In this document: piece by piece, positions 1 through 7,345 of the stretch
Numbering within the stretch: the stretch's first letter is position 1
Layout: the number at the start of each line of letters is the position of its first letter
From: an uncultured Stenotrophomonas sp.
Lineage (GTDB): Bacteria > Pseudomonadota > Gammaproteobacteria > Xanthomonadales > Xanthomonadaceae
Assembly: GCF_913778665.1 (NCBI RefSeq)
Contig: NZ_CAJYVQ010000006.1
Location: 1-64,000 of the forward strand
Direction: 5' to 3'
Length of the DNA stretch: 64,000 nt
Notes under the pieces: generated by a model
What the model was told of the DNA's origin: nothing
Databases searched by the model: none
The model's input: only the letters and a program-made list of their open reading frames with translations
Translations under genes and position numbers: made by a program

Positions 1-356
1 ACAACGGCGAAGGCATCCAGCACATCGCCCTGACGACCGAGAACATCTTCGAGACGGTCGAGGCGATGAAGGAACGCGGCGTCGCCTTCCAGGACACGAT
101 CGAGACCTATTTCGAACTGATCGACAAGCGCCTGCCCAACCATGGCGAGGACGTGGAGCGGATGCGCAAGAACCGCATCCTGATCGACGGTTCGGACGAG
201 GAAGGCCTGCTGCTGCAGATCTTCACCCAGGACACCTTTGGCCCGATCTTCTTCGAGATCATCCAGCGCAAGGGCAACGAAGGCTTCGGCGAAGGCAACT
301 TCACCGCGCTGTTCGAGAGCATCGAGCGCGACCAGATCCGCCGCGGCGTGCTGTAA
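1..356 (+). CDS. hppD: 4-hydroxyphenylpyruvate dioxygenase, C-terminal part (start lies outside the window)
   Basis: This is the last ~118 codons of a non-haem Fe(II) dioxygenase that converts 4-hydroxyphenylpyruvate to homogentisate in tyrosine breakdown. The visible part has the family's metal-binding His in GEGIQHIAL and the C-terminal Glu in GPIFFEIIQRKGNEGFGEGN, followed by the usual short tail ending in RRGVL. The 5' end is cut by the window edge, so the start and N-terminal domain cannot be judged. hmgA, the next enzyme of the same pathway, follows 100 bp downstream in the same direction, which supports the call. A short GC-rich palindrome (about 367-387) lies directly after the stop, without a T tract. 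Confidence 0.95.
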   Translation, partial: NGEGIQHIALTTENIFETVEAMKERGVAFQDTIETYFELIDKRLPNHGEDVERMRKNRILIDGSDEEGLLLQIFTQDTFGPIFFEIIQRKGNEGFGEGNFTALFESIERDQIRRGVL

Positions 357-398
357 CGTCATCAGCAGCGCCGGGCCAGTCCCGGCGCCTGCCCATCT

Positions 399-423
399 GT
401 AGAGCCGAGCCATGCTCGGCTGC
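399..423. repeat. GTAG-type REP palindrome (SMAG-like)
   Basis: A GTAG tetranucleotide is followed by AGCCGAGC-CAT-GCTCGGCT, an imperfect hairpin of about 25 nt. It sits between hppD and hmgA. The form (GTAG plus a short GC-rich stem) matches the SMAG repetitive palindromes described for S. maltophilia genomes. In this window such palindromes recur with different stem sequences. Confidence 0.75.
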
Positions 424-458
424 TTTCTGTTCCGGTTTTGCTGTATCCAGGAGCCCCC

Positions 459-1766
459 ATGTCCAGCGCCATCACCGCCCGCGGTTACCAGTCCGGCTTC
501 GGCAACGAGTTCGCCACCGAGGCCGTTGCCGGCGCGCTGCCGGTTGGGCAGAACTCACCGCAGAAGGTGGCCCACGGCCTGTACGCCGAACAGCTGACCG
601 GCACCGCCTTCACCGCGCCGCGCGGCAGCAACCGCCGCAGCTGGCTGTACCGGATCCGCCCGGCGGTGGCCCATGGTGAGTTCACCCCGTTCGCGCAGTC
701 GCAGCTGCAGTGCGATTTCGGCGCGCAGCCGGCCTCACCGAACCAGCTGCGCTGGAGCCCGCTGCCGCTGCCGGAACTGCCGACCGACTTCGTTGAAGGC
801 CTGTACACGATGGGCGGCAATGGCTCGCCCGATGCGCATGCCGGCCTGGGCATCCATTTGTATGCCGCCAACCGCGACATGGTCGGCCGCTATTTCTACA
901 ACGCCGACGGCGAGCTGCTGATCGTGCCGCAGCTGGGCGCGTTGCGCCTGCTGACCGAAATGGGCGTGATCGAGATCGAACCGCAGCAGATCGCGGTGAT
1001 CCCGCGCGGCGTGCGCTTCCGCGTGGAGCTGCCCGATGGTCCGAGCCGTGGCTATATCTGCGAGAACTACGGCGCGCTGCTGAAGCTGCCTGACCTCGGC
1101 CCGATCGGCTCCAACGGCCTGGCCAATCCGCGCGACTTCGAGACCCCGCATGCGGCGTTCGAGGATGTGGATGGCGACTTCGAACTGATCGCCAAGTTCG
1201 AGGGCCGCCTGTGGCGCGCGCCGATCGATCATTCGCCGCTGGACGTGGTGGCCTGGCACGGCAACTACGCGCCGTACCGCTACGACCTGCGTCGCTTCAA
1301 CACCATCGGCTCGATCAGCTACGACCACCCGGACCCGTCGATCTTCCTGGTGCTGCATTCGCCCAGCGACACGCCGGGTACCAGCAACATGGACTTCGCG
1401 ATCTTCCCACCGCGCTGGCTGGTGGCGCAGAACACGTTCCGGCCGCCGTGGTTCCACCGCAACATCGCCAGCGAATTCATGGGCCTGGTGCACGGTGCCT
1501 ACGACGCCAAGGCCGAAGGCTTCGTGCCAGGCGGCGCCTCGCTGCACAACTGCATGAGCGGCCACGGCCCGGATGCACCGACCTTCGACAAGGCGTCCAA
1601 TGCCGACCTGTCCAGGGCGGATGTGATCAAGGATACGATGGCTTTCATGTTCGAGACCCGCGCGGTGATCCGCCCGACCGCGCAGGCGCTGGCTGCCGGC
1701 CATCGCCAGGGCGATTACCAGCAGTGCTGGAACGGCCTGCGCAACAACTTCCGGTCGTCCCGCTAG
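459..1766 (+). CDS. hmgA: homogentisate 1,2-dioxygenase
   Basis: The product (435 aa) opens the aromatic ring of homogentisate to maleylacetoacetate in tyrosine/phenylalanine catabolism; it is a cytosolic Fe(II) enzyme. The N-terminus [13 protein letters not shown] and the iron-ligand region [16 protein letters not shown] (His and Glu) followed by NCMSGHGPD (His) are characteristic. Length is normal for bacterial HmgA. An in-frame upstream start exists at 438, but ATG 459 is preceded by CAGGAG at a suitable distance and starts at the conserved [15 protein letters not shown]. Its neighbour hppD makes its substrate. A REP palindrome in the intergenic gap may modulate the shared mRNA. Confidence 0.96.
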   Translation: MSSAITARGYQSGFGNEFATEAVAGALPVGQNSPQKVAHGLYAEQLTGTAFTAPRGSNRRSWLYRIRPAVAHGEFTPFAQSQLQCDFGAQPASPNQLRWSPLPLPELPTDFVEGLYTMGGNGSPDAHAGLGIHLYAANRDMVGRYFYNADGELLIVPQLGALRLLTEMGVIEIEPQQIAVIPRGVRFRVELPDGPSRGYICENYGALLKLPDLGPIGSNGLANPRDFETPHAAFEDVDGDFELIAKFEGRLWRAPIDHSPLDVVAWHGNYAPYRYDLRRFNTIGSISYDHPDPSIFLVLHSPSDTPGTSNMDFAIFPPRWLVAQNTFRPPWFHRNIASEFMGLVHGAYDAKAEGFVPGGASLHNCMSGHGPDAPTFDKASNADLSRADVIKDTMAFMFETRAVIRPTAQALAAGHRQGDYQQCWNGLRNNFRSSR

Positions 1767-1823
1767 GTAGGTGCCGACCTTGGTCGGTACGGGCCGTGAC
1801 CGCATCCACGCCACGCGTGGATG
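1767..1823. repeat. two adjacent REP-like palindromes after hmgA
   Basis: The first (1767-1791) is GTAGGTGCCGACC-TT-GGTCGGTAC, overlapping the end of hmgA by design of position (it begins one base after the stop). The second (1803-1823) is ATCCACGCC-ACG-CGTGGAT. Both are short hairpins lying in the convergent gap between hmgA and the minus-strand gene at 1844, where they could serve as 3' mRNA stabilisers or transcription barriers. Function is inferred only from position. Confidence 0.7.
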
Positions 1824-1843
1824 ATTACCGCCGGAACCTGCGC

Positions 1844-2383
1844 TTACGCGACCTCGGCAAACGCGTCGCAATGCTCCAGCGGCAACGCCTCCAGCAGGCG
1901 CTGTCGCACGCGCTGGCAATAGCCCTCCGAAGTCAGCGCAGGCAGCAGCCGCATTGCCGACTGCAGCCGCTGCAGTACCTCATCCTCCGCGCGTGCCTGT
2001 TGCAGGTCGCGGAACAGCGCCGCTGCCTGTGGATGCCGCTGCATCTCCAGGATGCCCAGCACGTAGATGCGCGCGGCCACCAGCGAGCGACGGCGCTCGA
2101 CCGGCGTGGCTGCTTCTGCCACCGGCACGGGAGCCGCCACGGTGGCACGCGGTGCGGCGACGGCCGCAGGCGCAGCGTCCGCACCGGCTGAACCCGCGCT
2201 CAGGTAGCCCGCCTGCACCAGTTGCATGACCATCGCCGGTGCTTCCTGGCCCAGCAGGCCGGTCAGGTCGGCAACGGTGCGCTGGCCGTCGCACAGGATC
2301 AGCAGCCGGCGCTGGCGCATGTCCAGCGGCGCGCGGTGGGCCTGCAGCGCGGTTCGGGCGAGGTCGGTCTTGCGCGGTTGCAT
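1844..2383 (-). CDS. uncharacterised protein with N-terminal winged-helix-like segment
   Basis: I do not recognise a named family. The protein (179 aa from ATG 2383) begins MQPRKTDLARTALQ, then has a segment RRLLILCDGQRTVADLTGLL followed by an amphipathic stretch ending LVQAGYLS, which reads like a small winged-helix/HTH module. An Ala/Pro-rich linker (~75-100) and a helical C-terminal half with LLPALTSEGYCQRVRQRLLE follow. A longer form using TTG 2446 is open, but ATG 2383 starts the compact domain; no good Shine-Dalgarno sequence precedes either. The gene is convergent with hmgA and divergent from the lipoprotein gene at 2509. A similar module is present in the protein at 59059-60024. Confidence 0.6.
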   Translation of the reverse strand: MQPRKTDLARTALQAHRAPLDMRQRRLLILCDGQRTVADLTGLLGQEAPAMVMQLVQAGYLSAGSAGADAAPAAVAAPRATVAAPVPVAEAATPVERRRSLVAARIYVLGILEMQRHPQAAALFRDLQQARAEDEVLQRLQSAMRLLPALTSEGYCQRVRQRLLEALPLEHCDAFAEVA

Positions 2384-2508
2384 GGGAGGGACAGCCAAGT
2401 CGGTGCACGCCGAGCCTGAACGCGGGGCATGAAACGGCGATGACAATGCAGCGCCTGCACGCGCGCTGCGCTAGCGTGCAGCCAACCACGTGCCAAGGAA
2501 CCGCACCG

Positions 2509-3141
2509 ATGAAGCATCTTCCACTTGCTGGTCTTCTGCTCCTTTCGCTCGCCGCTTGCGGCCGTGCGCCTGAAGCACCCGCTGAGGCCCCAGCCAAGGG
2601 CGCGACGCCGCCCACTGCAGCGGCCGATGCCGATCTGGCGACCCGGTCGCCGGCCGATCCCCGCACCGACAGCCCTGCGCGGCTGGACGGCTACGCCGGC
2701 GCGAAGCTGGGCGCAGGTATCGCCGAGGTGCGCAGTGGCTTCGGCACGCCGCTGCAGGGCCTGGGCACCGATGCGGCAGGCAAGCCGCTGCCGGCCGATG
2801 ACAACAACGACGGCTGCTATTTCCTGCGCCCGCAGGATGCCGAGGACCCGCGCCTGATGATCGAGGGCCGCAAGCTGGTGCGCTACGACGTACGCAGCAC
2901 CGGCATCGTCGCCCCGGGCGGCGGCAAGGTCGGCATGACCCTGGGCGAGCTGCAGCTGCTGTACCCCGAGCGCGCCGACGTCGGCCCGGACAAGTACGAC
3001 GAGAAGGCCCAGCACCTGCGCGTGCGCCCGGCCCAGGACGGCGCGGCCATCATCGATTTCGCGCTGGGCGCCGACGGCAAGGTCGGCAGCTGGCGGGTCG
3101 GCCAGACCCCGCAGGTGGATTACGTGGAAGGCTGCGGCTGA
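2509..3141 (+). CDS. putative lipoprotein of unknown function
   Basis: The product (210 aa) carries a lipoprotein signal peptide with lipobox LAAC at residues ~14-17, so Cys17 should be lipidated and the protein exported to the periplasm/outer membrane. An Ala/Pro-rich linker (residues ~20-60) leads to a compact C-terminal domain with GMTLGELQLLYPE and a final pair of aromatic/Cys residues (YVEGCG). Two other Cys-containing motifs (NNDGCYFL) suggest a possible disulphide. No enzyme motif is visible. It stands alone, followed 75 bp later by an antiporter gene on the same strand with its own likely leader. Confidence 0.75.
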   Translation: MKHLPLAGLLLLSLAACGRAPEAPAEAPAKGATPPTAAADADLATRSPADPRTDSPARLDGYAGAKLGAGIAEVRSGFGTPLQGLGTDAAGKPLPADDNNDGCYFLRPQDAEDPRLMIEGRKLVRYDVRSTGIVAPGGGKVGMTLGELQLLYPERADVGPDKYDEKAQHLRVRPAQDGAAIIDFALGADGKVGSWRVGQTPQVDYVEGCG

Positions 3142-3216
3142 CCACGGCCGCCGTGGCTCACCCGCCAAGGGTGGGCCACGCGTAGAATCGCGCCACGACC
3201 GCTGGGGGAGTGCTCG

Positions 3217-4176
3217 ATGATCGCCATTGCCATTGCCTGGTTCCTGCTTGGCCTGCTGCTGCTGGCGCTGGGCGGGGACTCCATCGTCAAGGCCGTGTCC
3301 GGCCTGGCCCAACGCGTCGGGGCCACGCCCTTCACCGCGGGCCTGCTGCTGCTCGGGGTGGCCACCTCGTTGCCGGAACTTGCGGTCAACGCGCGCGCAC
3401 TGGCGGTGGGTCAGCCGGAACTGGCGCTGGGCAATGCGGTGGGCAGCAGCATCGTCAACCTCGGCCTGACCCTGGCCATGGCGGCCATTGCCGCGCCGCT
3501 GCTGCTGCGCGCACGCCTGCAGACGGTGCTGTGGTGGTCGCTGCTGGCGGCCGGCATGCTGCTGATCCTGTTCGGCCTGGATGGCCGCCTGGCGCGATGG
3601 GAAGGCGCCGTGCTGGTGGCCGGCTTCATCGTCGTGCAGGTCGTGCTGCTGCGCCGTGGTCGCAGCGAGAACGCCGCGGTGCAGGCGGCCATTGCCGAAT
3701 CCGCGTTGAGCCGCACCAGCCTGCCGTTGAACGTACTGAGGGTGTTGATCGCGGCGCTGGCGCTGTACTGGGGGGCGCGCCTGGTGGTGGGGTCTGCCGC
3801 CGACTTCGGTGCTGCGCTGGGCTGGACCCCGCTGCTGGTCGGCCTGCTGCCGGTGGCAATCGGCACCGCGCTGCCGGAAGTGGCCACCGCCATCGCCGCC
3901 GCGCGCCGCGGGCATGGCGACATGGTGCTGGGGCACGTACTGGGCTCGAGCGCGGTCAACCTGCTGCTGGTGATCGGCGCGATGGCGCTGCTGCAGCCGT
4001 TGGCACTGCCGGCCTCGTTCGTGCGTCTGGAACTGCCCGCGTTGCTGGCGTTCGCGCTGGTGCTGTACCCGATGCTGCGCGGCGACCTGAAGATCAGCCG
4101 AGGCGAAGGCGGCATCCTGCTGGTCGCATTCGTCGGCTGGTTCGTGCTGGAACTGCTGCTGGTCGGCCTGGCATGA
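3217..4176 (+). CDS. CaCA-family Na+/Ca2+ (K+/cation) antiporter, YrbG type
   Basis: The product (319 aa) is an inner-membrane cation exchanger of the CaCA superfamily. It shows the two inverted alpha-repeats: the first has GVATSLPELAVN and LGNAVGSSIVNLGL (about residues 45-85), the second GTALPEVATAIAA and LGHVLGSSAVNLLL (about 210-250). The acidic residues in these repeats are the ion-binding ligands of the family. About ten hydrophobic segments are predictable by eye. The substrate cannot be read from sequence; Ca2+/Na+ is the family default. SD-like GGGGGAG lies before ATG 3217. Confidence 0.88.
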   Translation: MIAIAIAWFLLGLLLLALGGDSIVKAVSGLAQRVGATPFTAGLLLLGVATSLPELAVNARALAVGQPELALGNAVGSSIVNLGLTLAMAAIAAPLLLRARLQTVLWWSLLAAGMLLILFGLDGRLARWEGAVLVAGFIVVQVVLLRRGRSENAAVQAAIAESALSRTSLPLNVLRVLIAALALYWGARLVVGSAADFGAALGWTPLLVGLLPVAIGTALPEVATAIAAARRGHGDMVLGHVLGSSAVNLLLVIGAMALLQPLALPASFVRLELPALLAFALVLYPMLRGDLKISRGEGGILLVAFVGWFVLELLLVGLA

Positions 4177-4177
4177 G

Positions 4178-4202
4178 CTAGTGCCGGCCGCTGGCCGGCA
4201 AC
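4178..4202. repeat. GTAG-type REP palindrome
   Basis: CTAGTGCCGGCC-GCT-GGCCGGCAAC begins 2 bp after the antiporter stop codon, in the convergent gap before mnhG. It is one of the commonest stem sequences of this repeat class in the window (related copies near 26736, 44513 and 55143). Confidence 0.75.
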
Positions 4203-4250
4203 CTCATTGCCTCTGACGGAACCCTTGCGACTGCCTGCCAGCGGCCTGCA

Positions 4251-4640
4251 CTACCGGTTCTGCGTGGTTTCTTCTTCCCGCACCGGCTCTGGCGGCGGCA
4301 GCTGCTCCTCGGCGGCCGGCTCGTTGCCCGGCAGGCTGGGGCGGGTTTCCATCAGCAGCGACAGCGCGGCCTTGGCCATCATGTGCGCGCTGATCGGCGC
4401 GGTGATGAACAGGAACACGGTGATCAGCAGCTCGCGCGGCTGCGGGTCCTGGCCCAGGAAGATGTGGTAGCAGACCGAACATACCAGCACGCAGCCCACG
4501 CCCAGCGTGCTGGCCTTGGTTGGTGCGTGCAGGCGCTTGAAGAAGGTGGACAGCTTCACCAGGCCCAGTGCACCGACCAGGATGAAGAAGCAGCCGAACA
4601 GCAGCAGGATCGACAGGCCGATCTGGATCGCGGTGATCAT
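4251..4640 (-). CDS. mnhG: Na+/H+ antiporter subunit G (MnhG/PhaG)
   Basis: Last gene of the multi-subunit cation/proton antiporter operon. The 129-aa protein has three hydrophobic segments: LSILLLFGCFFILVGALGLV, a middle one (GVGCVLVCSVCYHIF) and ELLITVFLFITAPISAHMM, with the family's conserved KLSTFFKRLHAPTKASTLG between the first two. The C-terminal ~30 residues are charged and Pro/Glu-rich. Its ATG overlaps the mnhF stop codon (ATGA), so translation is coupled. The start at 4640 is fixed by this overlap; longer readings are merely open frame. Confidence 0.92.
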   Translation of the reverse strand: MITAIQIGLSILLLFGCFFILVGALGLVKLSTFFKRLHAPTKASTLGVGCVLVCSVCYHIFLGQDPQPRELLITVFLFITAPISAHMMAKAALSLLMETRPSLPGNEPAAEEQLPPPEPVREEETTQNR

Positions 4641-4921
4641 TCGACGATGTCCCGGCGCAGCACGAACTTGCTCAGCACGACGGTGCTGCCGAAGCCCAGC
4701 ATGGCGATGATCAGCGCGGCCTCGAAGTAGATCGGCGAGTTGAGGTACATGCCGAACAGCATCAGCTCGGCGATCGCTGTCACCGACAGGGTATCCAGCG
4801 CGAGGATGCGGTCGGGCACGGTCGGCCCGCGCAGCAGGCGCCAGGTGGCCAGCAGCATGGCCAGGCCGACCACGTGCATGCACACGACCAGGGTGGTCTG
4901 GATGACTTCAAAACCGGTCAT
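4637..4921 (-). CDS. mnhF: Na+/H+ antiporter subunit F (MnhF/PhaF)
   Basis: Small three-helix membrane subunit (94 aa) of the Mrp/Mnh/Pha complex. The typical RGPTVPDRILALDTL motif lies after the first helix and is diagnostic of subunit F. It is coupled by ATGA overlaps to mnhE upstream and mnhG downstream. Confidence 0.92.
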   Translation of the reverse strand: MTGFEVIQTTLVVCMHVVGLAMLLATWRLLRGPTVPDRILALDTLSVTAIAELMLFGMYLNSPIYFEAALIIAMLGFGSTVVLSKFVLRRDIVE

Positions 4922-5424
4922 GGGAAGATCTCCATCAACGGCGCCTCGTAACGGCGCTTGATCGTATCGATCAGGTCCTGCGGGTCCTCCAGGTGCAGCA
5001 CGTGCACCAGCAGGTACTTGCGGTCGTCGCTGAGCGCGGCCGAGACGGTGCCCGGGGTCAGCGTGATCATGCTGGTCAGCGCGGCGATGCCGTGGATGTT
5101 GGCGATGTCCAGCGGCAGCCAGATGAAGCCCGGGTGGATCTTCTTCTCCGGGCCGAGCACCTGCAGGGCGACGCGGATGTTGGACATCAGGATGTCCCAC
5201 AGGGTCACGCACAGCAGCTTGGGCACCGGCCGCAGCGTACCGATGCGGGCGAACTCGCGGTCCAGGCGTGCGGCGAACAGTGGCACCACCACGCCCAGCA
5301 ACAGGCCCAGCACGATCTGGCCGAGAGTGAAGCTGTCGGACATCAGCAGCCAGAACGCCACCACCATGATGCTGAGCATCGGCGAGGGAATGATGCGGCG
5401 GAACAGGGAGCGCTGGGCGGTCAT
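4918..5424 (-). CDS. mnhE: Na+/H+ antiporter subunit E (MnhE/PhaE)
   Basis: The 168-aa protein has two or three N-terminal membrane segments (about residues 15-50) and a cytoplasmic C-terminal domain containing the family-typical SMITLTPGTVSA and LLVHVLHLEDP. Subunit E is needed for assembly of the antiporter. Start ATG 5424 overlaps the mnhD stop by four bases; the stop overlaps the mnhF start. Confidence 0.92.
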   Translation of the reverse strand: MTAQRSLFRRIIPSPMLSIMVVAFWLLMSDSFTLGQIVLGLLLGVVVPLFAARLDREFARIGTLRPVPKLLCVTLWDILMSNIRVALQVLGPEKKIHPGFIWLPLDIANIHGIAALTSMITLTPGTVSAALSDDRKYLLVHVLHLEDPQDLIDTIKRRYEAPLMEIFP

Positions 5425-6956
5425 GGCTGGCGGATCTCCGGCGTGGTCGCGCGCAGCTGCTGCACGTACTCGCTGGGGTGCAGGAGCTGTGCAGCGGTGG
5501 CGTCGGTGTAGCGCATCAGCGGGGCGGCAGCCAGGGTCATGCCGATGCCGTAGCCCAGCAGGATGCAGGCGGCGTACAGCTCGACCCGGCGCAGGCGTGC
5601 CTTGCGCGGCTTCGGTGCCTCCGGATCGACCGGTGGCACGCGCCAGAACAGGCGGATGCCGCCGCGGGTCAGGCCCATGATCACCAGCAGGCTGCTGGCC
5701 AGCACTGCGGTCCAGACCGGGCCGGTGTATTGCGCCGGCATGCCGGCCAGCAGCGCGGCCTTGGCCAGGAAGCCGGACAGCGGCGGCAGGCCGGCGACCG
5801 ATACCGCGCCGACCAGGAACAGCACCGCCGGTGTTTCCTTGCCCGGCATTGGCGCGACCACCTCCTTGCGGTCGCTGGCGCCGCCACGACGGCGACGGAT
5901 CAGATCGGCGATCAGGAACAGCGCGGCAGCGACGAAGCTGCTGTGCGGCAGGTAGTACAGACCGGCCGAGAGCACCTGCGGTGTCCCCACCGAGAAGGCG
6001 ATGAACAGCGTGGCCGCCGAGACGATCACCAGGTACGAGATCAGCACGCGCAGGCGGGTCGCGGCCATCGCACCGAGGCCGCCGAGCACCAGCGTCGCCA
6101 CGCCGGCCCACAGCAGCCAGTCGCGGCCGTAGCCGGCCATCGCACCGGCGTCATCGCCGAACCACAGCATCTGGATGCGCAGCACCGAGTACAAGCCCAC
6201 CTTGGTCATGATCGCGAACAGCGCGGCCACCGCCGCCGGTGCGCGCGAATAGGCTTCCGGCAGCCACAGGTACAGCGGCATCAGTGCGGCCTTGGCGCAG
6301 AACACCAGCAGCAACAGGCCCATCGTGGCCTTTACCAGGGTCAGCTGCGCCGGCGGCACCTGCGCGATGCGCTGCGACAGCTCGGCCATGTTCAACGAAC
6401 CCAGCGAGGCGTACAGCAGGCCCAGTGCGATCAGGAACAGGGTCGAGGCGGTGACGTTGAACACCACGTAGTGCAGGCCGATGCGCATGCGCAGGCCGCG
6501 GCCACCGCTCAGCAGCAGGCCGTAGGAGGCGATCAGCATCACCTCGAAGAACACGAACAGGTTGAAGATGTCGCCGGTGAGGAACGCGCCGTTCAGGCCG
6601 ACCAGCTGGAACTGGAAAAGCGCATGGAAGTGCGGTGCACGCCGGTCCCAGCCCGAGCAGGCGTGCAGCAGGCAGGGAATGGCCAGCAGCAGGGTGGTCA
6701 GCAGCATCCACGCCGACAGCCGGTCGGCCACCAGCGCGATGCCCAGCCGCGATGGCCAGTCGCCCAGCAGGTAGACGTTGATTTCACCGCTGGCCGTGCT
6801 GGCAAACAGCAGGCCCACCGCCAGCGCCAGCGCCGACAGCGCGGTCCAGGCCACCGCGCGCTGCACCCTCGGGCCGTAGCGACGGTGTTCGACGAACAGC
6901 GACAGCGCAGCACCCAGCAGCGGAATCAGGATCGGCAGGATCACCAGATGGTTCAT
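5421..6956 (-). CDS. mnhD: Na+/H+ antiporter subunit D (MnhD/PhaD)
   Basis: A 511-aa polytopic membrane protein homologous to complex I NuoN/NuoM and to MnhA. It carries the proton-conducting-membrane-transporter core with GDIFNLFVFFEVMLIASYGL (Glu in the conserved fifth helix) and KAALMPLYLWLPEAYSRAP (Lys/Pro of the seventh/eighth helices). About 14 hydrophobic segments are visible. The long loop near residue 350 (DLIRRRRGGASDRKEV) is charged. It is coupled at both ends through 4-base ATGA overlaps. Confidence 0.94.
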   Translation of the reverse strand: MNHLVILPILIPLLGAALSLFVEHRRYGPRVQRAVAWTALSALALAVGLLFASTASGEINVYLLGDWPSRLGIALVADRLSAWMLLTTLLLAIPCLLHACSGWDRRAPHFHALFQFQLVGLNGAFLTGDIFNLFVFFEVMLIASYGLLLSGGRGLRMRIGLHYVVFNVTASTLFLIALGLLYASLGSLNMAELSQRIAQVPPAQLTLVKATMGLLLLVFCAKAALMPLYLWLPEAYSRAPAAVAALFAIMTKVGLYSVLRIQMLWFGDDAGAMAGYGRDWLLWAGVATLVLGGLGAMAATRLRVLISYLVIVSAATLFIAFSVGTPQVLSAGLYYLPHSSFVAAALFLIADLIRRRRGGASDRKEVVAPMPGKETPAVLFLVGAVSVAGLPPLSGFLAKAALLAGMPAQYTGPVWTAVLASSLLVIMGLTRGGIRLFWRVPPVDPEAPKPRKARLRRVELYAACILLGYGIGMTLAAAPLMRYTDATAAQLLHPSEYVQQLRATTPEIRQP

Positions 6957-7345
6957 GCGCGGTCCTCGCCCTGGCGCGGCGGCACGCTCTCATCCTGCAG
7001 GTCGTCTTCAGGCTCGTGGGCGTCCACGTGGTCGCTGTGGTTGTCGCTGCGGCTGCGCATGGCCAGCACGATGCTGACCGCAGTCATCGCGAAGGCGATC
7101 ACGATCGCAGTCAGCACCAGGGCCTGCGGCAACGGGTCGGTGTAATTGCCGAGGTGGCTGTCCACACCTTCCTGCAGCACCGGCGCCTTGCCCAGCACCA
7201 CGCGGCCACCGGCGAAGATCAGCAGGTTGGTGGCGTAGGACAGGAAGGTCATGCCGAGGATCACATCGAAGCTGCGCGCACGCAGCAGCAGGTAGATGCC
7301 GATGGCAGTCAGTACGCCGATCGCGGTAGCCAGGGCCAGTTCCAT
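6953..7345 (-). CDS. mnhC: Na+/H+ antiporter subunit C (MnhC/PhaC)
   Basis: The 130-aa protein is the NuoK-like subunit: three hydrophobic helices, with SYATNLLIFAGG in the second and DPLPQALVLTAIVIAFAMTA in the third, as in MnhC/MrpC. The C-terminal ~30 residues are an acidic/His-rich tail (NHSDHVDAHEPEDD) extending past the usual NuoK-like core. It overlaps mnhAB by one base (stop/start) and mnhD by four. Confidence 0.93.
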   Translation of the reverse strand: MELALATAIGVLTAIGIYLLLRARSFDVILGMTFLSYATNLLIFAGGRVVLGKAPVLQEGVDSHLGNYTDPLPQALVLTAIVIAFAMTAVSIVLAMRSRSDNHSDHVDAHEPEDDLQDESVPPRQGEDRA